A stretch of DNA of 64,000 nt from Streptomyces paludis. GTDB taxonomy: Bacteria; Actinomycetota; Actinomycetes; Streptomycetales; Streptomycetaceae. A model generated the notes under the pieces. The model saw only the letters and a list, made by a program, of their open reading frames with translations, made no database searches and had not been told where the DNA came from. The DNA lies in NCBI RefSeq assembly GCF_003344965.1, contig NZ_CP031194.1:7130001-7194000 (forward strand), in the 5' to 3' direction. This document shows positions 1 to 7,824 of this stretch, piece by piece. The position numbers and the translations under genes are program-made. The first letter of the stretch is position 1. Each line of letters starts with the position of its first letter.

Positions 1-518
1 GGGCCATGGTGTTCGCCACCCTGATCACCCAGATGGTGCCGGGCATCGTCATCGCCAACGCCCTCTACAGCGCCTATGTCGATCTCGGGCTGGTCAACTC
101 CCTGCTGGGACTGATCCTCGCGGACGCCTCCCTGGGCCTGCCGTTCGCCATCGTGCTGCTGCGGGCGTTCATGGTGTCGATCCCCGGCGAGGTGGTGGAG
201 GCGGCACTCGTCGACGGTGCGAATCGATTCACCGCGTTCGTGCGTATCGTGCTGCCGATGAGCCGCAACGCGCTGATCACCGCCGGCCTGTTCACCTTCC
301 TCTTCGCCTGGTCCGACTTCGTGTTCGCGCTGACCCTCAACACCACCGACGACGTCAAACCGATCACGCTGAGCATGTACGAGTACATCGGCGCGCACGT
401 CAGCGACTGGGGAGCGGTCATGGCGACCGCCGTGGTCTCCGCCGTGCCCGCCGCGATCCTGCTGGTGGTGGCACAGAAGTACGTCGCCGCGGGCATCACC
501 GGCGGCTCCGTGAAATAG
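1..518 (+). CDS. Carbohydrate ABC transporter permease, MalG-like (5' end outside window)
   Basis: Inner-membrane permease subunit of a sugar ABC importer. About 171 residues are visible and the reading frame is open to the left edge, so roughly the N-terminal third of a typical 270-300 residue protein is missing. Several hydrophobic membrane segments are seen. The cytoplasmic EAA loop that docks the ATPase is clear: EAALVDGA, then an IVLP block about 14 residues later. The last segment is followed by a short tail and a TAG stop. The GH31 glycosidase starts 55 nt downstream on the same strand, so the two probably share an operon: import of an oligosaccharide, then cleavage inside the cell. 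The partner permease and binding protein must lie upstream. Substrate is inferred only from the glycosidase. Confidence 0.9.
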   Translation, partial: AMVFATLITQMVPGIVIANALYSAYVDLGLVNSLLGLILADASLGLPFAIVLLRAFMVSIPGEVVEAALVDGANRFTAFVRIVLPMSRNALITAGLFTFLFAWSDFVFALTLNTTDDVKPITLSMYEYIGAHVSDWGAVMATAVVSAVPAAILLVVAQKYVAAGITGGSVK

Positions 519-573
519 CCGGCCCCTCCCACACCCCCCACATCCGCAGCCACGAGCAGAAGCAGGAGCACAG

Positions 574-2886
574 ATGAAGTTCACCGACGGGTACTGGCTG
601 ATGCGCCCCGGTGTCACCACGCGCCACGCGGTTTCCGTGGCCGACGCCGTCGTCACCGACGACCGGGTCACCCTCTACGCACCGGTCGGCAAGGTGACAC
701 ACCGCGGCGACACCCTCAACAGCCCCCTGCTCACGGTGGAGTGCTGGTCGCCCGCCGAAGGGGTCATCGGCGTCCGCGTCACCCACCACGGCGGCCGGGC
801 CCCGCGCACACCGGAGTTCGCCCTCCGTACCGGTACGGAGAGCGGCGGCCACGCCAAGACGGTCCGCGAGGGCTCCACCGTCGAGCTGGTCTCCGGCCCG
901 CTCACCCTGCGCACCGACACCGACGCCCCCTGGCAGCTGGACTTCACCGCCGACGGCCGGACCCTCACCTCGATCGGCGCGCGCGGCGCCGGCTTCGCCA
1001 CCGACGCCGACGGCCGGCACTTCATGCTCGCGCAGCACACACTCGGGGTCGGCGAGAGCGTGTACGGGCTCGGTGAGCGCTTCACCCCGTTCGTCAAGAA
1101 CGGCCAGAGCGTCGACATCTGGCAGGCCGACGGCGGCACCAACAGCGAGCAGGCGTACAAGAACATCCCGTTCCATCTCACCACCCGCGGATACGGCGTC
1201 TTCGTCAACCATCCGGGCCGGGTCTCGTACGAGGTGGGCTCGGAGACCGTCGGCCGTGTCCAGTTCAGCGTCGAGGACCAGAGCCTGGAGTTCTTCGTCA
1301 TCCACGGCCCCGGCCCCCGCGAGATCCTCGCCCGCTACACGGCGCTCACCGGCCGCCCCGCGCTGCCGCCCGCCTGGTCCTTCGGCCTGTGGCTCTCCAC
1401 CTCCTTCACCACCTCCTACGACGAGACGACGGTCAACCGCTTCGTCCAGGGCATGGAGGACGCCGAGATCCCCCTCAGCGTCTTCCACTTCGACTGCTTC
1501 TGGATGCGCGAGTACCAGTGGAGCGACTTCGTCTGGGACCCGGACGTCTTCCCCGACCCCGAGGGCATGATCGCCCGCCTCAAGGAGCGCGGGCTGCGCG
1601 TCTGCGTCTGGATCAATCCGTACATCGCGCAGAAGTCCGCGCTCTTCGCCGAGGGGATGGCCGCCGGGCATCTGCTCAGGAAGCCCGACGGCGACGTCTG
1701 GCAGTGGGACCGCTGGCAGCCCGGCATGGCGCTGGTCGACTTCACCAGCCCGGCCGCCCGCGCCTGGTACGCGGACAAGCTGCGCGCCCTGCTCGACCAG
1801 GGCGTCGACTGCTTCAAGACCGACTTCGGCGAGCGGGTGCCGGTCGAGGTCGTCTGGCACGACGGATCCGACCCGGAGCGGATGCACAACTACTACACAC
1901 AGCTCTACAACGAGACCGTCTTCGACCTGCTGCGCGAGGAGCGCGGCGAGGGCGAGGCCGTGGTCTTCGCCCGCTCCGCCACCGCCGGCGGGCAGCGGCT
2001 GCCGGTGCACTGGGGCGGCGACTGCGAGTCGACGTTCGAGGCGATGGCCGAGTCGCTGCGCGGCGGACTCTCCCTCGGGCTCTCCGGCTTCGGCTTCTGG
2101 AGCCATGACATCGGCGGGTTCGAGGGCACGCCCACGCCCGCCGTCTTCAAGCGCTGGGTGCAGTTCGGGCTGCTCTCCTCGCACAGCAGGCTGCACGGCT
2201 CCAAGTCGTACCGGGTGCCGTGGGACTACGGGGACGAGGCCGTCGCCGTCACCCGCTCCTTCACCCGGCTCAAGCACCGGCTCATGCCGTACCTCTACCG
2301 CGCGGCGCTCCAGGCGAGGGAGTCCGGTACGCCGGTGATGCGGGCGATGGTGCTGGCCTTCCCCGGCGACCCGGCCTGCCATCCGCTCGACCGGCAGTAC
2401 ATGCTCGGCGACGATCTGCTGGTGGCGCCCGTCTTCACCGAGGACGGCACCGTCGACTACTACGTCCCCGAGGGCACCTGGACGCATCTCCTCACCGGCG
2501 AGGAGGTACGGGGTCCCGGCTGGCGCCGCGAGACGCACGGCTTCGACACCCTGCCGCTGCTGGTCCGGCCGGGCGCGGTGGTCCCCTTCGGCGCGGTGGA
2601 CGAGGAGCCGGTGTACGACTGGGCGGACGGGGTGACGCTACGGGTGTACGCGCCGGTGCCCGGCGAGACGGTGACCGCGGTCCCCGCGCCGGACGGCACC
2701 GGCGACGCGGCGGTCTTCACCACGACGTGCACGGACACGGAGATCGTCGTCGAGACCACGAGCGACCTGCCCTGGCGGGTCCAGCTCGCCGGCGCGGCCA
2801 CGGGCGCCGGGGGCGCAGAGGACCCGCTCGGCGCGGTGTACACCTGCGCGGCGGGCACCCACCGGCTGGCCGTCCCCCGGCCGTGA
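574..2886 (+). CDS. yicI: GH31 alpha-xylosidase (YicI-type)
   Basis: Cytoplasmic glycoside hydrolase family 31 enzyme of 770 aa with no signal peptide, close to the length of E. coli YicI. An N-terminal beta-sandwich (about 1-250) precedes the TIM barrel and C-terminal beta domains. The nucleophile motif KTDFGERVP puts Asp at residue 417. The acid/base motif HWGGDCEST puts Asp at 483. The HFDCFWM barrel signature is typical of the alpha-xylosidase branch rather than alpha-glucosidases. The start is supported by GCAGGAG eight nt upstream. Expected substrate is an alpha-1,6-xylosylated oligosaccharide such as isoprimeverose imported by the upstream ABC system (inference). A hairpin terminator follows the stop. 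Confidence 0.9.
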   Translation: MKFTDGYWLMRPGVTTRHAVSVADAVVTDDRVTLYAPVGKVTHRGDTLNSPLLTVECWSPAEGVIGVRVTHHGGRAPRTPEFALRTGTESGGHAKTVREGSTVELVSGPLTLRTDTDAPWQLDFTADGRTLTSIGARGAGFATDADGRHFMLAQHTLGVGESVYGLGERFTPFVKNGQSVDIWQADGGTNSEQAYKNIPFHLTTRGYGVFVNHPGRVSYEVGSETVGRVQFSVEDQSLEFFVIHGPGPREILARYTALTGRPALPPAWSFGLWLSTSFTTSYDETTVNRFVQGMEDAEIPLSVFHFDCFWMREYQWSDFVWDPDVFPDPEGMIARLKERGLRVCVWINPYIAQKSALFAEGMAAGHLLRKPDGDVWQWDRWQPGMALVDFTSPAARAWYADKLRALLDQGVDCFKTDFGERVPVEVVWHDGSDPERMHNYYTQLYNETVFDLLREERGEGEAVVFARSATAGGQRLPVHWGGDCESTFEAMAESLRGGLSLGLSGFGFWSHDIGGFEGTPTPAVFKRWVQFGLLSSHSRLHGSKSYRVPWDYGDEAVAVTRSFTRLKHRLMPYLYRAALQARESGTPVMRAMVLAFPGDPACHPLDRQYMLGDDLLVAPVFTEDGTVDYYVPEGTWTHLLTGEEVRGPGWRRETHGFDTLPLLVRPGAVVPFGAVDEEPVYDWADGVTLRVYAPVPGETVTAVPAPDGTGDAAVFTTTCTDTEIVVETTSDLPWRVQLAGAATGAGGAEDPLGAVYTCAAGTHRLAVPRP

Positions 2887-2893
2887 CCCCCGG

Positions 2894-2927
2894 GGTGGTG
2901 CCGGCGCCCGCGCGCACCGGCACCACC
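2894..2927 (+). terminator. Hairpin terminator after the GH31 gene
   Basis: A perfect 11-bp stem (GGTGGTGCCGG pairing with CCGGCACCACC) around a 12-nt loop begins 7 nt after the stop codon. There is no U tract, as is usual for GC-rich actinomycete terminators. Confidence 0.6.
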
Positions 2928-3107
2928 GGGGGAGGGGGAGGCTGGGCGCTCTGGGACCCGTACGGCCCAGCAACGCTCTCCCCTCGCGGGCCGGGCCGCC
3001 GAGAGTGGGACACGTACGTACGCATACCCGCGCGCCCCTGTGCTGGGTACGCCCGCGTACGCCGTGCCCCGCCCGCCCGATGCCCAGACCAGCCCCCGGA
3101 GCCCGCC

Positions 3108-3671
3108 ATGACCTGTCACACCCGACGCGACCTCGGCCTGCTCGCCCTGCGGCTAGGCACCGGAGGGGTGCTCGCCGCGCACGGCACCCAGAAGCTCCTC
3201 GGCTGGTTCGGCGGCGGGGGGATCGAGGGCACCGCGCAGGGGATGGCGGCCATGGGCTTCCACCCGGCCCGCCAGAGCGCCGTCGCGGCCGGTCTCGCCG
3301 AGGCGGGCGGCGGGGTGCTGCTGGCGCTCGGGCTGGCCACGCCCGCCGCGGGCGCCGCCGCCGCGGGCGGCATGGCCGGGGCGGCGGCGGTGCACGCGCC
3401 CAACGGGTTCTTCGCCCAGTCGGGCGGCTTCGAGTATCCCGCCTTCCTCGGCTGGACCGCCGCGTCCATCGGACTGATGGGGGCCGGCCGCTTCTCCCTC
3501 GACCACGCCACCTGCCACCGCCTCGACCAGCGCTGGATGGTCCCCGTCGCCTTCGCGGCGAGCGCCGTCGCGGCGGCGGCGATCATCCAGAAGCGCGCCA
3601 GGGGACTGGCGGCGGCAGCGGGCCCGGCGACCGACGCCCCGCCGGAAGACACACCGCCGTCCGACACCTGA
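3108..3671 (+). CDS. DoxX family membrane protein
   Basis: Small integral membrane protein of 187 aa in the DoxX/DoxD-like family. The start at 3108 is chosen because GGAG sits six nt upstream and the protein then opens with the family pattern: a first helix ending in HGTQKLLGWF, followed by a glycine-rich loop. Three or four hydrophobic helices follow (about 8-25, 60-95, 110-130, 145-165), and the tail after residue 165 is polar and proline-rich. Members are often linked to redox or thiol homeostasis, but the biochemical role is poorly defined. It stands alone between two intergenic regions, so context gives no pathway. Confidence 0.8.
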   Translation: MTCHTRRDLGLLALRLGTGGVLAAHGTQKLLGWFGGGGIEGTAQGMAAMGFHPARQSAVAAGLAEAGGGVLLALGLATPAAGAAAAGGMAGAAAVHAPNGFFAQSGGFEYPAFLGWTAASIGLMGAGRFSLDHATCHRLDQRWMVPVAFAASAVAAAAIIQKRARGLAAAAGPATDAPPEDTPPSDT

Positions 3672-3865
3672 CGGCCCCGCGGCGCGCGGCGCCGCTCCCG
3701 CCGCGGCCGGGACGCGCTGCGAAAGCACTCGCACCGGACGCCCAGAGGACAGCGCTCCGTTCGCCGCACGCCCCAGTGCCGCGACCGACAGCGTCTGCCC
3801 CGAGGAGCGCACCGCCGCGGGGACGCGCGCCGGGCCTCGGCCGGGGTTGTCCAGCGCAGCGGGCG

Positions 3866-4046
3866 CTAGGGCGTGTTTCGAAAGTCCCGCCTGCCTGGCG
3901 ACGCCTGGCACGCACGCTCGCGGCGTTGTCGGGATCGCCCCAGTACGTCCAGTACTGGGGCGACCCTCCGCCTTGCGATCGCACGCACCAGACGCCGCCA
4001 GGCCCGCCCTCCGGGCGGACGGCGCTACTTTCGAAACACGCCCTAG
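3866..4046. repeat. MITE-like palindromic element, 181 bp
   Basis: The element is bounded by perfect 20-bp terminal inverted repeats (3866-3885 and 4027-4046; core GGGCGTGTTTCGAAAGT). At its centre is a second perfect palindrome, TCGCCCCAGTAC (3935-3946) pairing with 3952-3963. The intervening arms are also partly complementary, so the whole element can fold into a long hairpin. It contains no credible ORF. The outer edge CCCTAG supplies bases of a possible -10 hexamer for the next gene. Similar GTTTCGAAA-bounded palindromes are, from memory, common between Streptomyces genes. Copy number and any transposase parent cannot be judged here. Confidence 0.75.
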
Positions 4047-4049
4047 CCT
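4044..4049 (+). promoter_or_regulatory. Putative -10 element for a leaderless racemase-family mRNA
   Basis: TAGCCT lies six nt before the ATG at 4056, the spacing expected for leaderless actinomycete transcripts. No ribosome-binding site is present in front of that ATG. The first three bases belong to the terminal repeat of the MITE-like element. Confidence 0.45.
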
Positions 4050-4055
4050 CGCGGG

Positions 4056-4799
4056 ATGCTCACCCTGCTGCACACCTCGCCGGTCCATGTCGCGGCTTTC
4101 GACGCCCTCAGGGACGCCGAGCACCCCGGCGTCGTCCTCCGGCATCTCGTCCACGAGGAGCTGCTCGCCCGGGCCCGGGCCGAGGGGCCCGGGGCGGTCG
4201 TCGCCGAGGTCGGGGCCGTGCTCGCGCGGGCCGTGGACGAGGGGGCTACGGCGGTGCTGTGCACCTGCTCGACCATCGGGGACATCGCCGAGCGGGCCGC
4301 GCCCGCCCTCGGGGTGCCCGTGCTGCGTGTCGACCGGCCGATGGCCGGAGTCGCGGCGGCGGCCGGGCGGGTCGTGGTCGTCGCCACCGTGGCGAGCACC
4401 CTGGGTCCGACCGCCGACCTCGTCCGTGACGAGGCGGCGCGGCAGCGGCGGGAGCCCGGTCCGTTGCTGAGCACCGTGTTCGTCGAGGGGGCCTGGGAGC
4501 TGTTCGAGGCCGGTGACCAGGACGGATATCTCGCCGCCGTGGCCGCCGCCGTCGACCGGATCCCGCCCCCGGCGGTGGTCGTCCTCGCCCAGGCGTCGAT
4601 GGCGGCCGCCGCCGCGCGGGTCACCGGCGAGGTCACCGTGCTCGCCGCGCCCCGCACAGGACTCGCCGCCGCCGTGCGCGCCACGCGGGATCCGGCGCGC
4701 GGGGGCGCGCGCTCCGGGGGACATTGGGAACGCACGGCTCCCGTGCGCCGTGCGGGCCGCTCCGGGCCCGCGCCCCGTACCCCTGGAGGAGAGGAATGA
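4056..4799 (+). CDS. Aspartate/glutamate racemase-family protein
   Basis: Cytoplasmic protein of 247 aa with the Asp/Glu/hydantoin racemase fold. The first catalytic-cysteine loop is present as LCTCSTIGD (Cys69/Cys71). In the C-terminal half, where true two-base racemases carry a second cysteine, this protein reads VVLAQASMAAA, with no Cys. It may therefore be a one-cysteine relative (isomerase, decarboxylase or lyase type) rather than a racemase. No Shine-Dalgarno precedes the ATG; a TAGCCT hexamer six nt upstream suggests a leaderless mRNA. The stop overlaps the start of a small proline-rich ORF by four bases. Confidence 0.7.
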   Translation: MLTLLHTSPVHVAAFDALRDAEHPGVVLRHLVHEELLARARAEGPGAVVAEVGAVLARAVDEGATAVLCTCSTIGDIAERAAPALGVPVLRVDRPMAGVAAAAGRVVVVATVASTLGPTADLVRDEAARQRREPGPLLSTVFVEGAWELFEAGDQDGYLAAVAAAVDRIPPPAVVVLAQASMAAAAARVTGEVTVLAAPRTGLAAAVRATRDPARGGARSGGHWERTAPVRRAGRSGPAPRTPGGEE

Positions 4800-4990
4800 C
4801 CGGCACCTTCCCCGACCCCGTACCGCCGTCGCCCACCCCGCCGCCGGGCCCCGGGCCCGGCCCCTCGCCGGTGCCCTCGCCGCCCGGTCCGGCGCCCATT
4901 CCCGGGCCCGACCCGGTGCCGTCACCGCCGGGCCCCGGCCCCGCCCCGCTCCCGCCACCGGAGCCCGAGCCCCTGCCCGGACCGGTCTAA
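4796..4990 (+). CDS. Small proline-rich protein, 64 aa
   Basis: The ORF begins at an ATG inside the ATGA overlap with the racemase-family gene and has a strong GGAGGAG about seven nt upstream, so translation is probably coupled. The product is almost entirely Pro, Gly, Ala, Ser and acidic residues in repeats such as PGPGPAP and PDPVPSPP. It has no signal peptide, no membrane helix and no Cys. It should be extended and disordered. I do not recognise a function. The alternative, that it is a non-coding GC-rich stretch, is made less likely by the ribosome-binding site, the overlap, and a terminator 18 nt after the stop. Confidence 0.5.
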   Translation: MTGTFPDPVPPSPTPPPGPGPGPSPVPSPPGPAPIPGPDPVPSPPGPGPAPLPPPEPEPLPGPV

Positions 4991-5007
4991 ACGCGGTCCG
5001 GGAACGC

Positions 5008-5056
5008 GGAACGGGCCGCCGCGCGACCGCTGAGCGGTCCCGCCGCGGCCCGTTCC
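5008..5056. terminator. Bidirectional terminator between the convergent proline-rich gene and gnd
   Basis: A stem of about 16 bp with one mismatch (GGAACGGGCC and GGCCCGTTCC at the ends) encloses a smaller GACCGC/GCGGTC hairpin. It sits between two genes that end towards each other. Confidence 0.6.
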
Positions 5057-5071
5057 CGGCCGGGTGCGTGA

Positions 5072-6511
5072 TCAGCCGGTGACCTCGCTGCGGTCCCCGC
5101 CCCACAGGGTGTGGAACGAGCCCTCGCGGTCCGTACGGCGGTAGGTGTGCGCCCCGAAGAAGTCGCGCTGCCCCTGGGTCAGCGCGGCCGGCAGCCGCTC
5201 GGCGCGCAGCGCGTCGTAGTACGAGAGCGAGGCGGCGAAGCCCGGCGTCGGCACGCCCTGGTGGACGGCGGCGGCGACCACCGCGCGCCAGTCCTCCTGC
5301 GCCGCGCCGATCTCCTCGGCGAACTGCTTGTCGGAGAGCAGGCTCGGCAGGTCGGCGCGCGTGTCGTACGCCTCGCGGATCCGGTCCAGGAACGCCGCGC
5401 GGATGATGCAGCCCTCGCGCCAGATCGACGCGACCGCCCCCAGGTCGACGTTCCAGCCGTACTCCTCGCTGCCCGCCTGGATCTGGTGGAAGCCCTGGGT
5501 GTACGACACGATCTTCGACGCGTACAGCGCCTGCTCGACCTGGCCGGCGAAGCGCTCCGCCTCCGCCTCGCTCAGCGGGGCCGCCACCGGGCCCGGCAGC
5601 GACGCCGACGCCTCGCGCAGCGCGGCGTGGCCGGAGAGCGAGCGGGCGAAGACGGCCTCGGCGATACCGGAGACCGGGACGCCCAGGTCGAGCGCGATCT
5701 GCACGGTCCAGCGGCCGGTGCCCTTCTGCTCGGCCTGGTCGACCACGACATCCACGAAGGGCTTGCCGGTGGCCTCATCCGTATGGGCGAGCACCTCCGC
5801 GGTGATCTCGATCAGATACGAGTCGAGCCGGCCCGTGTTCCAGGTCCGGAACGTCTCGGCGATCTTCGCGGGGGAGTAGCCGGCCACCGAGCGCAGCAGG
5901 TGGTACGCCTCGGCGATCAGCTGCATGTCGGCGTACTCGATGCCGTTGTGCACCATCTTCACGAAGTGACCGGCGCCGTCGGGGCCGATGTGCGTGGAGC
6001 ACGGCGTGCCGTCCTTCGCCTTGCCGGCGATCCGCTCCAGCAGCGGGCCGAGCGAGGCGTACGACTCGGGCGAGCCGCCCGGCATGATGCTCGGGCCGTG
6101 CAGCGCGCCCTCCTCGCCGCCGGAGATGCCGACGCCGACGAAGTGGATGCCGCGCTCGCGCAGGTCCTTCTCCCGGCGGCGGGTGTCCGCGAAGTGCGCG
6201 TTGCCGCCGTCGATGATGACGTCGCCCTCTTCGAGCAGCGGCGCGAACTCCTCGATGACCGCGTCCGTGGGGTCGCCGGCCTTCACCATGATGATCAGGC
6301 GGCGGGGCCGCTCCAGCGCCGCGACGAACTCCTCGGCCGACTCGGCGGCGATGAACGTACCCTCGTCGCCGAACTCGTCCGCCAGGGCACGGGTCTTGGA
6401 CGCGGTGCGGTTGTGCAGAGCGACGGTGAAGCCGTTGCGCGCGAAGTTCCTGGCGAGGTTGCGGCCCATCACCGCGAGCCCCGTGACGCCGATCTGGGCA
6501 GTACCACTCAT
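5072..6511 (-). CDS. gnd: 6-phosphogluconate dehydrogenase, decarboxylating
   Basis: Cytoplasmic enzyme of 479 aa that converts 6-phosphogluconate to ribulose 5-phosphate and CO2 with reduction of NADP+, in the pentose phosphate pathway. The N-terminal Rossmann motif GVTGLAVMGRNLARN is intact. The substrate-binding stretch FVGVGISGGEEGALHGPSIMPGG lies near residue 120-145, and the C-terminal all-helical domain ends with an HTLWGG block. The start at 6511 is chosen because AGGAG lies seven nt upstream; an in-frame extension to 6601 would add an atypical Ser/Gln/Thr-rich N-terminus. Length is normal for the long (about 470 aa) form. It diverges from the polyol operon regulator. Confidence 0.95.
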   Translation of the reverse strand: MSGTAQIGVTGLAVMGRNLARNFARNGFTVALHNRTASKTRALADEFGDEGTFIAAESAEEFVAALERPRRLIIMVKAGDPTDAVIEEFAPLLEEGDVIIDGGNAHFADTRRREKDLRERGIHFVGVGISGGEEGALHGPSIMPGGSPESYASLGPLLERIAGKAKDGTPCSTHIGPDGAGHFVKMVHNGIEYADMQLIAEAYHLLRSVAGYSPAKIAETFRTWNTGRLDSYLIEITAEVLAHTDEATGKPFVDVVVDQAEQKGTGRWTVQIALDLGVPVSGIAEAVFARSLSGHAALREASASLPGPVAAPLSEAEAERFAGQVEQALYASKIVSYTQGFHQIQAGSEEYGWNVDLGAVASIWREGCIIRAAFLDRIREAYDTRADLPSLLSDKQFAEEIGAAQEDWRAVVAAAVHQGVPTPGFAASLSYYDALRAERLPAALTQGQRDFFGAHTYRRTDREGSFHTLWGGDRSEVTG

Positions 6512-6933
6512 GCGTGTGCTCCTGGTATCCGTCGGTTGTTGCTGTGCCGACTGTGCTGTGTGCTTGCCGTGCTCCGCGAAGGAATACGTACTGCTGAACA
6601 CGGCCGTTCACCCATGGTCAAGTGCCCCGGAAGCTATCGCATTCCGGGCTCCGGGGTTTTTCGGTCTCACCGGCATACGGGCTCCGCTTCCCGGGAACAG
6701 GCTGACCGATACGGGCACCGACCGGGCGCCCGTATCGCGGGAACCGGGCAGTGATCCGCGCAACACCGCCCCCTTCCTCTCGGCTGACCTGCGCACTCGT
6801 ACTTCGTCAAACGGGCATGAACGGTCACAGTAGATGCCGTGAAGAGCCTGGTCGCAGCCGGTCCCTTGCTTGTACAAACGACGCATGAGCCCGAACGGGT
6901 GCTGAGCCGCAGCAAGCAGGGAAGTGTGTTGTC
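6512..6933. other. Divergent intergenic region gnd / DeoR regulator
   Basis: No gene is seen in these 422 bases. They contain a perfect 9-bp inverted repeat, GATACGGGC (6708-6716) with GCCCGTATC (6728-6736), and the 8-bp palindrome TTGTACAA at 6870-6877, about 57 nt before the regulator start. The latter is a candidate operator for the DeoR protein. Assignment to a regulator is inference. Confidence 0.4.
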
Positions 6934-7695
6934 GTGGACACCGACGAACGCCGACGAGAAATTCTTGAGATCGCCCGCCGTGACGGGTCAGTGGAAGTGA
7001 CCGCGCTCGCCGCGAAGCTCGGGGTCGCCAAGGAGACCGTACGGCGTGATCTGCACGCCCTTGAGGGGCACGGCCTCGTCCGGCGCACCCACGGCGGTGC
7101 CTACCCGGTGGAGAGCGCGGGTTTTGAAACGACCCTCGCGGTGCGGACCACCCGGCTCGTCCCCCAGAAGTCCCGGATCGCGGCCGCCGCCGCCGATCTC
7201 CTCGGTGACGCGGAGACCGTCTTCGTCGACGAGGGGTTCACCCCCCAGCTCGTCGCCGAGGCGCTGCCGCGCGACCGGCCGCTGACCGTCGTCACCGCCT
7301 CCCTGGCCGTCGCTACCGCGCTCGCCGACGCCGAGAAGATCGCCGTACTGCTGCTCGGCGGCCGGGTCCGCGGCTCCACCATGGCCACCGTCGACCACTG
7401 GACCACCCGGATGCTCTCCGAGTTCGTCATCGACCTGGCGTACGTCGGAGCCAACGGGATCTCCCGCGAGTACGGCCTCACCACCCCCGACCCGGCCGTC
7501 AGCGAAGTGAAGGCGCAGGCCATGCGGAGCGCCCGGCGCCGGGTCTTCGCCGGTATCCACACGAAGTTCGGCGCGGTCAGCTTCTGCCGCTTCGCCGGTG
7601 TGGGTGATTTCGAGACGATCGTCACCGACGCCGGACTCCCCTCGGCCGAGGCCCAGCGCTACTCGCTGCTCGGACCGCAGGTCATCCGCGTCTGA
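6934..7695 (+). CDS. DeoR-family transcriptional regulator of the polyol operon
   Basis: Cytoplasmic DNA-binding repressor of 253 aa. The N-terminal winged helix-turn-helix (about 5-58) reads VEVTALAAKLGVAKETVRRD and ends with the family hallmark GLVRRTHGGA. The rest is the DeoR sensor domain, which usually binds a phosphorylated sugar. VFVDEGFTPQLVAEAL replaces the more common DSGTT-type loop, so ligand choice may differ. The start is a GTG with only a weak GGGAAG upstream. The gene is followed 129 nt later by the binding protein, two permeases, a dehydrogenase and a kinase on the same strand, so it most likely controls this cassette. Confidence 0.88.
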   Translation: MDTDERRREILEIARRDGSVEVTALAAKLGVAKETVRRDLHALEGHGLVRRTHGGAYPVESAGFETTLAVRTTRLVPQKSRIAAAAADLLGDAETVFVDEGFTPQLVAEALPRDRPLTVVTASLAVATALADAEKIAVLLLGGRVRGSTMATVDHWTTRMLSEFVIDLAYVGANGISREYGLTTPDPAVSEVKAQAMRSARRRVFAGIHTKFGAVSFCRFAGVGDFETIVTDAGLPSAEAQRYSLLGPQVIRV

Positions 7696-7824
7696 ACCGG
7701 GCGGCCCGCCGAGGCCCCGCCCCCCCTTCCACTCCATCGCCGTGTCCGCCGCCGTGCCCTCCGGGGCCGGAGGAGGGTCAGCGGCGCCCGGACCCTTCCG
7801 TAACGAATGATCAGGAGAGATCTC

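Noticed and set aside
496..2538. 680-aa open frame on the minus strand
   Set aside because: It is antisense to the GH31 gene, which has complete catalytic motifs. GC-rich third positions keep such mirror frames open.
3583..4029. Possible transposase remnant in or near the palindromic element
   Set aside because: Frames through the element have no DDE or other transposase motif and simply follow the hairpin sequence.
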